Shown: one piece after another, positions 1-8,429 of the stretch
Layout of the letters: each line of letters starts with the position of its first letter
Position numbering within the stretch: the stretch's first letter is position 1
Origin: Sediminibacterium ginsengisoli
GTDB taxonomy: Bacteria; Bacteroidota; Bacteroidia; Chitinophagales; Chitinophagaceae
Length of the DNA stretch: 25,269 nucleotides
NCBI GenBank assembly: GCA_945860335.1
Contig: CAMAQW010000005.1
Location: 1-25,269, forward strand
Reading direction: 5' to 3'
Made by a program: the position numbers and the translations under genes
Notes under the pieces: model-generated
Told to the model about the DNA's origin: nothing
Database searches by the model: none
The model's input: the letters and a program-made list of their open reading frames with translations, nothing else

Positions 1-2330
1 AGCTTCCTCCAAAAGAAATTGCAGACTTATTATTAGCAGCACCTACACCATCTATTAGTGTGGACGGTAAAGCCAAATACATGCTTGTAATGGAGCGCCC
101 TTCATATCCATTAGTAGAAGAGCTAGGACAAGCCGAATTTAAAATTGCTGGCCTTCGTTTAAACCCAAATAATTTTTCGCCAACGCGTCAAAACTATATC
201 AAAGGGTTAACCATTAAAGATATTGCTACAAGCAAAGCACTCGTGATAAAGGGTATGCCCGCCTCAATTGCAGCACTAAGCCCTACCTGGAATCCTTCAG
301 AAAATAAAATTGCATTTTACAATGTATCAGCAAATGCAGTAGATGTATATGTGATAGACCTAATAACATTAACTTGTCAAAAAATCAATAAAACAGCGGC
401 TAATTTAATTTTAGGATCTAGCTTGGTTTGGTTAGACGATGCAACCCTACTTTACAAAGTGAATGTGAATACAGCAAGTGCTTTGGCCAAAAAGCCAATC
501 ACGCCTAGCGGTCCAACCATTCAAGAAAACCTAGGTAAAGCGGCGCCAAGTGTTACCTATCAAGATTTAATTAAATCGCCTTATGACGAATATGTTTTTG
601 AGTTTTTAGCAAAGAGCCAGTTGGTTAAAAATAAAAATGGTATAGAAACAAAAGTGGGTGCGCCTGCTTTAACCAATAGCATTAGTATTTCTCCCGATAA
701 AAATTATATTCTTACAAGAACTTTAAGCAAACCCTTCTCGTATTTAGTAACTGCTGGTGGCTTTGCCTCTTCTATGCAAGTGCTTGACAAAAATGGTGCG
801 TTGGTAAAAACAATTGCACAATTACCTTCTTCCGAAGGAACGCCAAGTGGTTATGATAATGTTCAAAACGCCCCTCGTGGTTTTGAATGGAAGGATGATG
901 AAGCTGCAACCCTTGTGTATGCTATGCCTTTGGATAGTGGCTTCATTAAAAAAGCAGTTCCATTTCATGATGCGGTAATGGCTATTTCTGCTCCTTTTAC
1001 AGAAGCGCCTCGCGAGTTATTTAAAACTGCGGCTCGTTTTTCAAATATTAGCTGGGGTAACGAAACCCTTGCACTGGTTACTGAGGTGCTAAGAACCAAG
1101 CAGCGTTATAAAGTAAGCGTGTATAGTGCTAAAACAGGTAGTTTAAGTACTTTATATGAAAGAAGCATAACAGATGCTTATAGTAACCTAGGTAATCCCG
1201 TAACAAGCAAAAATAAATACGGCAAGAGCGTTATTGCTACCCTTAACAATGGCCGTTCAGTATTAATGAACAATACCACAGGTGCATCTGATAAAGGAGA
1301 TTTGCCTTATTTGTCTATGTATAACCTAGATACTAAAACCAATGAAATTATATGGCGAAGTAAAGAAGATTGTTTCGAATATGTGGCCGATGTATTAGAT
1401 GCTGCTTCATTAAAAATTATCACACGTAGAGAAACTGAAAAAGAAGTACCCAACTATTTTTTAAAATCTTTACAGGCAAATACTTCTGTTGCGATTACTA
1501 ATTTTAGTAATCCTTACGCAAGTATGGAAGGCGTTACTAAACAAAAAATCAAATATAAAAGAGCCGATGGTATAGACTTAACCGGTGATTTATATTTACC
1601 TAAGGGATACAATAAAGAAAAAGATGGTCCTTTACCTACATTACTTTGGGCGTATCCTCGCGAGTTTACAAGTGCTGCCGATGCAAGCCAAATAAGAGGC
1701 AACCAGCATAAGTTTACTTTGTTAAGTTGGGGTTCTCCAGTATTTTATGTAACACAGGGTTATGCCATTTTAGACAATGCCGAAATGCCTATCGTTGCTA
1801 CTGCTCCGGATAAAAAGCCCAACGACGATTTTGTAAATCAGTTGATTTTAAATGCAAATGCAGCCATTGATAAATTGGTGAGCATGGGTGTTAGTGACCG
1901 CAATAAAATGGCAGTTGGTGGTCATAGCTATGGTGCCTTTATGACAGCAAATTTATTAGCTCATAGTAATTTGTTTAAAGCCGGTATTGCACGCAGTGGC
2001 GCTTACAACCGTACTTTAACACCTTTTGGTTTTCAAAATGAAGATCGCACTTTCTGGCAAGCACCTCAGTTGTATCTAGATATGAGTCCATTTGCACATG
2101 CCAATAAAATTAAAACACCAATTTTATTAACCCACGGTGAAATGGATGACAATACTGGAACCTTTCCAATTAATAGTGAGCGTTTGTATGCAGCTATTAA
2201 AGGTCATGGCGGAACGGTACGTTTTGTTTACTTACCATATGAAGCGCATGGCTACAAAGGAAAAGAAAATGTGTTGCACTTATTATATGAGCAAGGACGT
2301 TGGTTGGATAAATACCTAAAAGGAAAATAG
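1..2330 (+). CDS. S9 family serine peptidase, glutamyl-endopeptidase-like (S9D type), 5'-truncated
   Basis: Alpha/beta-hydrolase peptidase of the prolyl-oligopeptidase clan, probably exported or periplasmic, cutting peptides. The reading frame is open to the left edge (codons from base 3), so the real start and any signal peptide lie outside; the GTG at 60 is not the start. The visible N-terminal part resembles the conserved opening of the S9D glutamyl peptidase group (MERPSYPLVEELGQ, then AGLRLNP). A beta-propeller-like middle follows, then a C-terminal catalytic domain. Counting from base 60, the triad appears complete: Ser623 in GGHSYGAFM, Asp696 in GEMDDNTGTFP, His730 in EAHGY. At least 776 residues are visible, close to a full family member, so only the N-terminus is missing. 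It converges on the SGNH lipoprotein gene with 22 bp between the stops and no obvious terminator. The family call is strong; the glutamyl preference is family knowledge, not seen. Confidence 0.9.
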   Translation, partial: LPPKEIADLLLAAPTPSISVDGKAKYMLVMERPSYPLVEELGQAEFKIAGLRLNPNNFSPTRQNYIKGLTIKDIATSKALVIKGMPASIAALSPTWNPSENKIAFYNVSANAVDVYVIDLITLTCQKINKTAANLILGSSLVWLDDATLLYKVNVNTASALAKKPITPSGPTIQENLGKAAPSVTYQDLIKSPYDEYVFEFLAKSQLVKNKNGIETKVGAPALTNSISISPDKNYILTRTLSKPFSYLVTAGGFASSMQVLDKNGALVKTIAQLPSSEGTPSGYDNVQNAPRGFEWKDDEAATLVYAMPLDSGFIKKAVPFHDAVMAISAPFTEAPRELFKTAARFSNISWGNETLALVTEVLRTKQRYKVSVYSAKTGSLSTLYERSITDAYSNLGNPVTSKNKYGKSVIATLNNGRSVLMNNTTGASDKGDLPYLSMYNLDTKTNEIIWRSKEDCFEYVADVLDAASLKIITRRETEKEVPNYFLKSLQANTSVAITNFSNPYASMEGVTKQKIKYKRADGIDLTGDLYLPKGYNKEKDGPLPTLLWAYPREFTSAADASQIRGNQHKFTLLSWGSPVFYVTQGYAILDNAEMPIVATAPDKKPNDDFVNQLILNANAAIDKLVSMGVSDRNKMAVGGHSYGAFMTANLLAHSNLFKAGIARSGAYNRTLTPFGFQNEDRTFWQAPQLYLDMSPFAHANKIKTPILLTHGEMDDNTGTFPINSERLYAAIKGHGGTVRFVYLPYEAHGYKGKENVLHLLYEQGRWLDKYLKGK

Positions 2331-2352
2331 AAGGGTCTCGCTTTTTTTAATT

Positions 2353-3078
2353 TTATCCGCCAGATGCAAAAACGTTTGTTATTTGCTGCGTTAGCTTAAT
2401 TGCCCACTTTGTATATTCTAGTTTAGAAGGGTGTAGGCCATCGTATGATAAGTAATCAGGTTTATTGCCATCGAGGCGGTATGCATCAGTAATATTGATA
2501 TAATTTGCGCCGTATATCTTTGCGTTTTTTTCGCAAATTAAATTGTAGTTGTCTATTTCAGTTGCAATTTCTTTACGGTCTCTACCTGATGCAAATGGCG
2601 TTATACCCCAGTCAGGAATACTAATCACAAAAACTCTTTTGGATTTATTTCCGGTGAGTGTAATGGCCGATTGTAGTAATGAAACAAAAGCCGTTTCAAA
2701 ATCTTTGATGGGCCTACCTTGGTATTGGTTGTTAACGCCAATTAAAAGTGTTACTACTTGATACACGTTTTTTTTATCGGCGCTTGCTAAGCCGTTTTTT
2801 AAATCATCGGCAGTCCATCCATTTTTTGCAATAATTTTAACAGAGTTCATATTAAACTTAGCGCCCTTTAACAATTGAAAAGTTTGATTAGGATAGCTAT
2901 CCGCTGCATCAACAGATGTTCCAATGGTATAAGAATCTCCAAGTGCTAAGTAATTGATTGAATCGGTAAAGTTATTGGTGATACCAGGGTTAATAGGATT
3001 TACATTAGTACTACCAGCCTTTGAACAAGCTATTAACATCCAAATAGTTATGGGAATTAAAATATAATTTTTTTTCAT
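2353..3078 (-). CDS. SGNH/GDSL hydrolase lipoprotein
   Basis: Predicted cell-envelope esterase or lipase-like hydrolase of about 241 residues. The ATG at 3078 gives a charged MKKN start, a hydrophobic stretch and a lipobox ending LIAC, so the mature protein should be lipid-anchored. A longer reading frame from a TTG at 3105 would put nine polar residues before the signal and is less likely. SGNH blocks are present: GDSY (nucleophile Ser, block I), GVNN (block III) and DGLHPS (block V Asp/His). The substrate is not shown; deacetylation of glycans is a common role in such neighbourhoods. It is the last gene of the six-gene minus-strand run and starts 27 bp after the stop of the TIM-barrel gene. 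No hairpin with a T-tract is evident after its stop. Confidence 0.85.
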   Translation of the reverse strand: MKKNYILIPITIWMLIACSKAGSTNVNPINPGITNNFTDSINYLALGDSYTIGTSVDAADSYPNQTFQLLKGAKFNMNSVKIIAKNGWTADDLKNGLASADKKNVYQVVTLLIGVNNQYQGRPIKDFETAFVSLLQSAITLTGNKSKRVFVISIPDWGITPFASGRDRKEIATEIDNYNLICEKNAKIYGANYINITDAYRLDGNKPDYLSYDGLHPSKLEYTKWAIKLTQQITNVFASGG

Positions 3079-3105
3079 TGGATGTGATCTAATTGGTTTG
3101 CTCAA

Positions 3106-4056
3106 TTATACGCCAGCCTTTTTGAGCACTGCTATTGTTTTTTTAAGCCCTGTTTTAGCTACAGTTAACAAATCTTCTTTGTAATAGTTTGGATTATACA
3201 TTTCTAGAGAAATAAATCCTTTATAGCCAGTGGCTTTTAGATCCTTAAAAATTGAATCGAGTGGAAGTATACCATCGCCCGGATAAACACGGTGTTCATC
3301 TCTTAACTCGTTAAATGCAGGTGAGGCGGGTGCGTCATTAAATTGAAATATGGCAATGGTACTACCTTTTAGCATTTTTAATCCATCAAACCCGCCATCA
3401 CTAATATACATGTGATAAACGTCTGGTATAACCATTGCTTTTGGATGGTTTGCGTCCATGGCAATACCTGCCGCTTGTCCTAAGGTTTTTATGGTAAAAT
3501 ATTTTACAAATACAAGTGCTGGTTTAATGTTAAACTCTTTAATGCCAATTTCTATAATGTCTTTGTATCTATCTGCAACCCATTTTTGATTATAGTTTGG
3601 AGAAAGCTCATTGGGTATTGTTTGAATATGCTCGGCTCCAATATCATGTGCCATACGCATACGACGACGTGTTTCTGGTAATGATTTTATAAATAATTCC
3701 ATGGTGTCAGGAATCGCATTCCATAGTCCTATTACACTGGGCACTTTAAGCCCTAGCTTTTTTATTTGCGCTCCTAGCTCTTTTAAGTTTCCACCGTTTT
3801 TTTCATATTCTTCTAGTTCACCATCCCAGGGTTCGATACCGTCATATCCTGCTTCTGCTGCAATTTTTATTTTTTCGAGAAGCGATGCAGGCCTTATGGT
3901 TGCTGTATCCAAACAAATTGGCCATGGACTTGCACCATTTTGATATCTCTTTTCATTATTTTCTGTTTTAACAGACGCTGTCAAACTTGAAGCTGGTAAG
4001 ACGCTTGCCAATAAGCCAATGGATGAACCTAAGCCAATAAAACTTCTTCTTTTCAT
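3106..4056 (-). CDS. Exported sugar phosphate isomerase/epimerase-like TIM-barrel protein
   Basis: Xylose-isomerase-like TIM barrel (AP_endonuc_2 superfamily), 316 residues from the ATG at 4056. The start was chosen because it opens with MKRRSFIGLG, a Tat-like twin-arginine signal followed by a hydrophobic run; a longer frame would run into the upstream gene. Family hallmarks are YDGIEPW (72-77), IPDVYHMY (210-217, Asp212 and His215), FND (239-241), RVYPGDG and the C-terminal SLEMYNPNY with Glu285. These fit a metal-dependent sugar isomerase, epimerase or dehydratase. At PALVFVKYF the Glu usually found in the LEF strand appears to be Val182, so one metal ligand may be lost. The gene lies 11 bp after the amidotransferase-like gene. 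The substrate is unknown; the partners suggest a sugar released from a decorated glycan. Confidence 0.82.
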   Translation of the reverse strand: MKRRSFIGLGSSIGLLASVLPASSLTASVKTENNEKRYQNGASPWPICLDTATIRPASLLEKIKIAAEAGYDGIEPWDGELEEYEKNGGNLKELGAQIKKLGLKVPSVIGLWNAIPDTMELFIKSLPETRRRMRMAHDIGAEHIQTIPNELSPNYNQKWVADRYKDIIEIGIKEFNIKPALVFVKYFTIKTLGQAAGIAMDANHPKAMVIPDVYHMYISDGGFDGLKMLKGSTIAIFQFNDAPASPAFNELRDEHRVYPGDGILPLDSIFKDLKATGYKGFISLEMYNPNYYKEDLLTVAKTGLKKTIAVLKKAGV

Positions 4057-4067
4057 GCTATGTAATT

Positions 4068-4853
4068 TTAAGCGAGTACTAATTTTGCAAGTGATTGCCA
4101 AAAAGCTGCATATCCATCCCAAAAAACAAAATTGCAGCCCCAATGTGGACAAGGGTCAGAAGTATATGCCAATACTTTTCCAGCATTCGTATTTCTGATA
4201 ATGATTGCAGGATCTCCAGTTTCTTTATACCTCGCAATAACAATCGAATCTTCAAGTTCTATGGTTTTATTATACCCTAATATAGGAGGACAACCATCTA
4301 AATTGAGTGTAGGACATAGTGCTTTACCTTCTGGCGTAATTTCCATCGAAAACCCTTCCGTAGTTTCTACCAAGTCTTCTATATCCAAACATTTCACTGG
4401 AAGCATTTCACGTAATCGAGTTCTTCCCCATCCACCTTTACCCAATTCTCCGTTAAAGGAATACCATCCACCTAGAAACATATACCGTCCACCAGCATTC
4501 GCATGCTCTACAGAAAGTCTAATTCTGTCAGGGAAAGTGAGGATTTCTTTTCCAAATTTACTTCTATCAAAAAATTTAGGAGAGAGTTGAAAAAGTTTAG
4601 CATCTACATCACTAAATATAATAAGGTCGTAGTCAATTAAAATTTGTTCATAATCGCCAGGCCCTAAATTGTTATAAAAATCCCATGCTGAAACTGAGTT
4701 TACCTGGTATTCTGGATCTTTTTCTAAAGCCTCTTTTAACCAAACACCATAATTAAAAATTTCCAGTCCTTTTGGGCTATGATGAAAAGGGGTTTCTGCA
4801 AAAACGGGACCTGTTAGAATGGCCCAATCACCTACGTAATATACTTTTTTCAT
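4068..4853 (-). CDS. Glutamine amidotransferase-like protein (PF07090/DUF1355 type)
   Basis: A 261-residue protein with no signal peptide, so probably cytoplasmic. It resembles the class-I glutamine-amidotransferase-like family often annotated only as putative. Signs are the N-terminal VYYVGDWA, a ThuA-like early region with DLIIFSDVDA, the FLGGWYSFNGELGKGGWG loop, MLPV, and the C-terminal TSDPCPHWG motif followed by a tryptophan-rich end. No classic GxCxG nucleophile elbow is visible in the glycine-rich loop, so glutaminase activity is doubtful. Such proteins occur beside sugar-catabolism genes, but no reaction can be assigned. It sits between the alpha/beta hydrolase (50 bp upstream) and the TIM-barrel gene (11 bp downstream), as part of one likely transcript. 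Confidence 0.72.
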   Translation of the reverse strand: MKKVYYVGDWAILTGPVFAETPFHHSPKGLEIFNYGVWLKEALEKDPEYQVNSVSAWDFYNNLGPGDYEQILIDYDLIIFSDVDAKLFQLSPKFFDRSKFGKEILTFPDRIRLSVEHANAGGRYMFLGGWYSFNGELGKGGWGRTRLREMLPVKCLDIEDLVETTEGFSMEITPEGKALCPTLNLDGCPPILGYNKTIELEDSIVIARYKETGDPAIIIRNTNAGKVLAYTSDPCPHWGCNFVFWDGYAAFWQSLAKLVLA

Positions 4854-4903
4854 AAATTTTATTTAGAGTTTTTTGTCGCTGCTATTTTTATGGGTAATGC
4901 TCA

Positions 4904-5746
4904 TTATTTTATTTCCACAAACGGATCTTTATTTAAAAACCCTATCGATTGTAAAAAAGTATCTGTTTCGGAAACTGTTTTTTTGTAGTATTCTAGATTT
5001 TTGTAGTTGAAAAATCCATGTCCTTGGCCTTCATAAATAAATAAATCACACCTGCTTTTTACTTTTTCCATTACTTGTTTATAGTACTTGGCAGTTTCTG
5101 CTGGAATTAAATGGTCTTTGTCTCCTAAAAATACAATGGTAGGCGGTGCTCCACTTTTAATATTGTGTAGTGGCGAAAAATTCTTGTAAGCTTCTCCAAT
5201 TCTTTCGTATCCATATCCGCCCGGGCCGTTATCAAATACAGGATTAAATAGTACGAGCGCATCCGGAACACAACTAATTGCAGTGTTATCTGTACTTTCA
5301 TTGTAATCATTGATTATGGCTGTGGCTGCTGCTAAATGTCCACCTGCAGATCCGCCCGCTGCTACAATTTTTGAAGGATCTATGCCTAACTCGTTGGCAT
5401 GTTCTCTAATATATCTAATAGCTGATTTTGCGTCTTTCAAAGATTCGAAAGGAGTGGTTTTTTGTTTTTCTCTTACACGGTAGTCAACGAGAACACATAC
5501 CATGCCTCTTTGGCTAAAATAGAGGGCTTGTTGCTCAAATTGCTTTACGGTTCCATTATTCCACCCACCTCCAAAAAAGAAAACTATGGCTGGCGACTTT
5601 TTGGTTGACTCTTTTATTACCGAAGGGTACACCGTTAAATAGAGTTGAGTGGTGTCTATTTTCTTATACAATATTTGATCTTGGGCGAAACCATTTATAA
5701 AACTAGTTAGCGTTAAGAACAGTGTAAAAAAATATCTTTTTTTCAT
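4904..5746 (-). CDS. Secreted alpha/beta hydrolase (BD-FAE/esterase-lipase type)
   Basis: A 280-residue exported alpha/beta hydrolase. The N-terminus MKKRYFF plus a hydrophobic core ends at GFAQ, a signal-peptidase I site with Gln at +1. Visible elements are an oxyanion-hole segment FFFGGGW (57-62, taking the place of HGGG), the nucleophile elbow GGSAGG with Ser133, the acid in GDKDHLIP (probably Asp211) and His243 in GQGHGFFN. The layout matches carboxylesterases and acetyl-xylan-esterase-like enzymes commonly found with sulfatases and glycosidases. It may remove acetyl or other ester groups; the substrate is inferred from context only. The gene starts 12 bp after the stop of the GxDLY/GDSL hydrolase gene. 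Confidence 0.85.
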   Translation of the reverse strand: MKKRYFFTLFLTLTSFINGFAQDQILYKKIDTTQLYLTVYPSVIKESTKKSPAIVFFFGGGWNNGTVKQFEQQALYFSQRGMVCVLVDYRVREKQKTTPFESLKDAKSAIRYIREHANELGIDPSKIVAAGGSAGGHLAAATAIINDYNESTDNTAISCVPDALVLFNPVFDNGPGGYGYERIGEAYKNFSPLHNIKSGAPPTIVFLGDKDHLIPAETAKYYKQVMEKVKSRCDLFIYEGQGHGFFNYKNLEYYKKTVSETDTFLQSIGFLNKDPFVEIK

Positions 5747-5758
5747 GTGATGAAGCGT

Positions 5759-6862
5759 TTATTTAGATAAACCAATTTTATTTCGAATTAAATGGTAGTA
5801 AGCATTTGCATATTGTATCATGCCAATATCATTAGGGTGTGTACCGTCGAGTGTGCTTTCTGTGTTAAAACCAATTTCATTAGCAGTAAGCTGATAGATA
5901 TTTTTTATGCCCTCTTTTTTCATTTTCTTAAATACATCAGCAGAAATTTTACTAACTGCAATATATTTTTGAGCCATAACGGTATCTAAATTGATGCCTT
6001 CTTTGCCACTACAGTGTTCTGTAAATATGATAGGAACACCCGGATGTTTTTTGTGAATTTCTATTTGTGCATGTCGCATTCTTTTTTCAATTTCTTCTGC
6101 ACTAAATTTTGTCTTGTCCCATAAGTTAGGCATGCAATCTAAAATATATAGTTTGGCGTCTATTTCATTAATGAGGTCAATCATGGCTGGCTCTAGCTGC
6201 CCATTCCCCGAAAAACCAAGGTTAATCATTTTTGAATTTAGTTTTCTACCGAGGATATTTGTCCATCCAAGTCCAGGCCTGCTTGCGTAAGCACCATGCA
6301 TAATAGATGTGCCATAGGCTACAATGGGTTTTTCATTTTGTGCAGGCAACAGTGTACATGTAGAATTTTCTGGAACCCCAATTTCTAACCACGAAACGGC
6401 ATTGCATAGTGGAAGGTAGAGTCTAAAATATTCAAACAATGCTGGATCATGTATATTTTCAAATTTGTAGGTAATGGTATCTTTAAAATTTACAGTTGCT
6501 TTGCTCCAGCTCCAGCTCCCCAAAGGGCCCTTAGCATATAAGTCTACACCACTTACGCCAGTAGCTGGCATTTGCGCCATCGCTTGAGCGCCTTTAACTT
6601 TAAGTCTTATATAAATGGTGCTGCTATTTGTTGTAAAGTTGATATACTCGCCAGCAGTATGTTTAGATAAATCCCAGAGTACTGGTCTTACCATACTTTG
6701 CGCTTTTTGTGGAAGCCTATCGTAAGGGAAAGTGTATCCATCGTTCCATCCTCTGCCATCAATACATTGCTCTTTCATTTGAGTAGGATCCATCCATTTT
6801 ATTTGACTCGTTTGCCCAAAAGCAAAGTTTGAAAAGAGTAATAGTGTTAGAATGTATTTCAT
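5759..6862 (-). CDS. GxDLY-domain SGNH/GDSL hydrolase, secreted
   Basis: A two-domain exported hydrolase of 367 residues. A signal peptide ends at AFGQ. The N-terminal beta-sandwich-like part holds the GVDLY signature (105-109) of the GxDLY domain, and the C-terminal part is a GDSL_3-type SGNH domain. Block I reads VAYGTSIMHG with Ser186 as predicted nucleophile (GTS rather than GDS, normal for this group). GFSGNG supplies Gly/Asn around 216-221, and DGTHPND supplies Asp339 and His342. Proteins of this architecture are thought to be carbohydrate or lipid esterases; no substrate can be read from sequence. It starts only 4 bp after the sulfatase stop, which argues for co-transcription and perhaps coupled removal of sulfate and ester groups. 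Confidence 0.87.
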   Translation of the reverse strand: MKYILTLLLFSNFAFGQTSQIKWMDPTQMKEQCIDGRGWNDGYTFPYDRLPQKAQSMVRPVLWDLSKHTAGEYINFTTNSSTIYIRLKVKGAQAMAQMPATGVSGVDLYAKGPLGSWSWSKATVNFKDTITYKFENIHDPALFEYFRLYLPLCNAVSWLEIGVPENSTCTLLPAQNEKPIVAYGTSIMHGAYASRPGLGWTNILGRKLNSKMINLGFSGNGQLEPAMIDLINEIDAKLYILDCMPNLWDKTKFSAEEIEKRMRHAQIEIHKKHPGVPIIFTEHCSGKEGINLDTVMAQKYIAVSKISADVFKKMKKEGIKNIYQLTANEIGFNTESTLDGTHPNDIGMIQYANAYYHLIRNKIGLSK

Positions 6863-6866
6863 GGCA

Positions 6867-8321
6867 TTAATTTTTAGTTGTTTTTATTTTTTCAAGTTCT
6901 GCAGTTAATGCACGAACTATTTCAGGGTATTTATTGTGTACATTATTTTGTTCGGTAGGATCTTCTTTTAAATTATACAATTGTATAGTAGGCGTATTAT
7001 TTTTTATAGCCTGATTTTCGGTTGGCGCACTCCACCCACCAGAGCCGCTACAAATTGCTAATTTCCAATCACCTTTTCTAATGGCAAAATAGCCATCTAT
7101 GGAGTGATGGATGGTACTGGTTCTTTGGTAATTGGTTTTTTTAGATGATGTCAATAATGGCAATAAACTGTAACTATCTTGAGTCGTATTGTTTTGCAAA
7201 GGCATGTCCAATATATCGGAACAGGTTGCCATAAAATCTGTGAGACAAATAGTAGCACTATTTGTGCTGTTCGTTTTTACAACTCCAGGCCATTTTACAA
7301 TAAATGGAATACGGTGTCCACCTTCATAAATATCAGCTTTGGTACCTCTAAATCCGGCACTTGGGTCATGACCTTTTTCAAGTAATTCTTTAAAGTTAGC
7401 AGTGGGTGAACATCCATTGTCACTTGTAAAAACAATCATCGTTTTTTTATCCAAGTTTTTATCTTTTAAGAACTGAATTAATTGGCCAACTTTTTCATCT
7501 GTCATGGCAACAAAATCGCCATAGGCATTAGTGCCTGTTTTGCCTGCTTGAGTATTAGAAGGTAATATAGGTGTATGGGGTGAAGCAAGTGCCAAGTATA
7601 AAAAAAATGGATCTTTTTGCTTTGATGCTTTTTCAATGTATTGTATAGACTTACTTACAAAAGAATCTAGCACATCTTGATGTTTAAAATCGTTTCCAAT
7701 AGGCCCTGCTCTCCAAAATCCTTGCCCACCTTGCTCCTTAATACTATCAATGCTTGTAGCTGTAACGTTATTGCCATTGATATAAACGTAGGGTGGAATA
7801 TCAAGTGAAGCTGTAATACCAAAAAAATAATCAAATCCAAGTTGGGTGGGGCCTCCATTAATGGGCTTTGTAAAATCAATTTCTCCATTCGATTGTTTAG
7901 CCCAATCTAATCCTAAATGCCATTTGCCAATACATGCTGTTTGGTATCCTTTGTTTTTTAAAAGCTGCGCTACCGTTAATTGATCCGGCGTAATTAAAGG
8001 CTTGTCATAACTCCACAATACACCATTTTTTAAACGGGTTCTCCATGCATATTGGCCAGTTAATATGCCATACCTAGTGGGCGTACAAACTGATGAATTG
8101 GAATGGGCATCTGTAAATGTCATGCCTTCTTTTGATAAGGCATCAATTGAGGGTGTAGTAATTTTTGATTTGGAATTATAAGCGCTTACATCGCCATAAC
8201 CAAGATCGTCTGTTAGAATGTAAATAATATTAGGATGTTGACCCTTAGCAAATAGCGAGAGTATTAAAAAAGGCAGTATAGTCCAAAGCTTGTAATGCTG
8301 GGTTATTTTGAAATTAGGCAT
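6867..8321 (-). CDS. Type I sulfatase (arylsulfatase A-like), formylglycine-dependent
   Basis: Sulfate-ester hydrolase of the alkaline-phosphatase superfamily, 484 residues, exported (hydrophobic segment about 12-25, cleavage probably before Gln28). Metal ligands are Asp38-Asp39 in TDDLGYGD and Asp301-Asn302 in SDNGCS. The maturation motif is CTPTR (79-83), where Cys79 would be oxidised to formylglycine; position 82 is Thr, not the usual Ser or Ala. GKWHLG (132-137), SPHTP (His249) and RGTKA (Lys328) complete the active site. The family is clear; the S1 subfamily and substrate are not assigned. It is the first gene of the six-gene minus-strand run and is divergent from the TonB receptor gene, 108 bp apart. 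No formylglycine-generating maturase is encoded in the window. Confidence 0.93.
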   Translation of the reverse strand: MPNFKITQHYKLWTILPFLILSLFAKGQHPNIIYILTDDLGYGDVSAYNSKSKITTPSIDALSKEGMTFTDAHSNSSVCTPTRYGILTGQYAWRTRLKNGVLWSYDKPLITPDQLTVAQLLKNKGYQTACIGKWHLGLDWAKQSNGEIDFTKPINGGPTQLGFDYFFGITASLDIPPYVYINGNNVTATSIDSIKEQGGQGFWRAGPIGNDFKHQDVLDSFVSKSIQYIEKASKQKDPFFLYLALASPHTPILPSNTQAGKTGTNAYGDFVAMTDEKVGQLIQFLKDKNLDKKTMIVFTSDNGCSPTANFKELLEKGHDPSAGFRGTKADIYEGGHRIPFIVKWPGVVKTNSTNSATICLTDFMATCSDILDMPLQNNTTQDSYSLLPLLTSSKKTNYQRTSTIHHSIDGYFAIRKGDWKLAICSGSGGWSAPTENQAIKNNTPTIQLYNLKEDPTEQNNVHNKYPEIVRALTAELEKIKTTKN

Positions 8322-8429
8322 CTTACAATTTACGAAATTTGGCTTATAATATAAAATAGTTCCTTACTTAGAATATGACATCATAATTTTAATTAACTTA
8401 AATTATAAATGCTAGTAAATTAAGTATAG
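8322..8429. promoter_or_regulatory. Divergent intergenic region between sulfatase and TonB receptor genes
   Basis: This 108-bp AT-rich spacer must hold the promoters of both the minus-strand hydrolase operon and the plus-strand receptor operon. An imperfect AT-rich palindrome is centred on TTAATTAA near 8393-8400 and could be an operator. I do not see an exact TAnnTTTG -7 box on either strand, so no promoter position is assigned. Confidence 0.4.

Noticed and set aside
60..62. GTG at 60 as the start of the S9 peptidase
   Set aside because: The frame is open upstream to base 3 and encodes family-like sequence (LPPKEIADLLLAAPTPSIS), so the gene begins outside the window.
3079..3105. TTG start for the SGNH lipoprotein
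   Set aside because: The ATG at 3078 gives a proper lipoprotein signal; the extra nine residues are polar and weaken it.
4057..4152. N-terminal extension of the TIM-barrel protein
   Set aside because: It overlaps the amidotransferase-like gene and would bury the twin-arginine signal that starts at 4056.
4132..4590. 152-codon plus-strand reading frame
   Set aside because: It lies entirely antisense to the amidotransferase-like gene, has no family features or signal peptide, and looks like a shadow frame.
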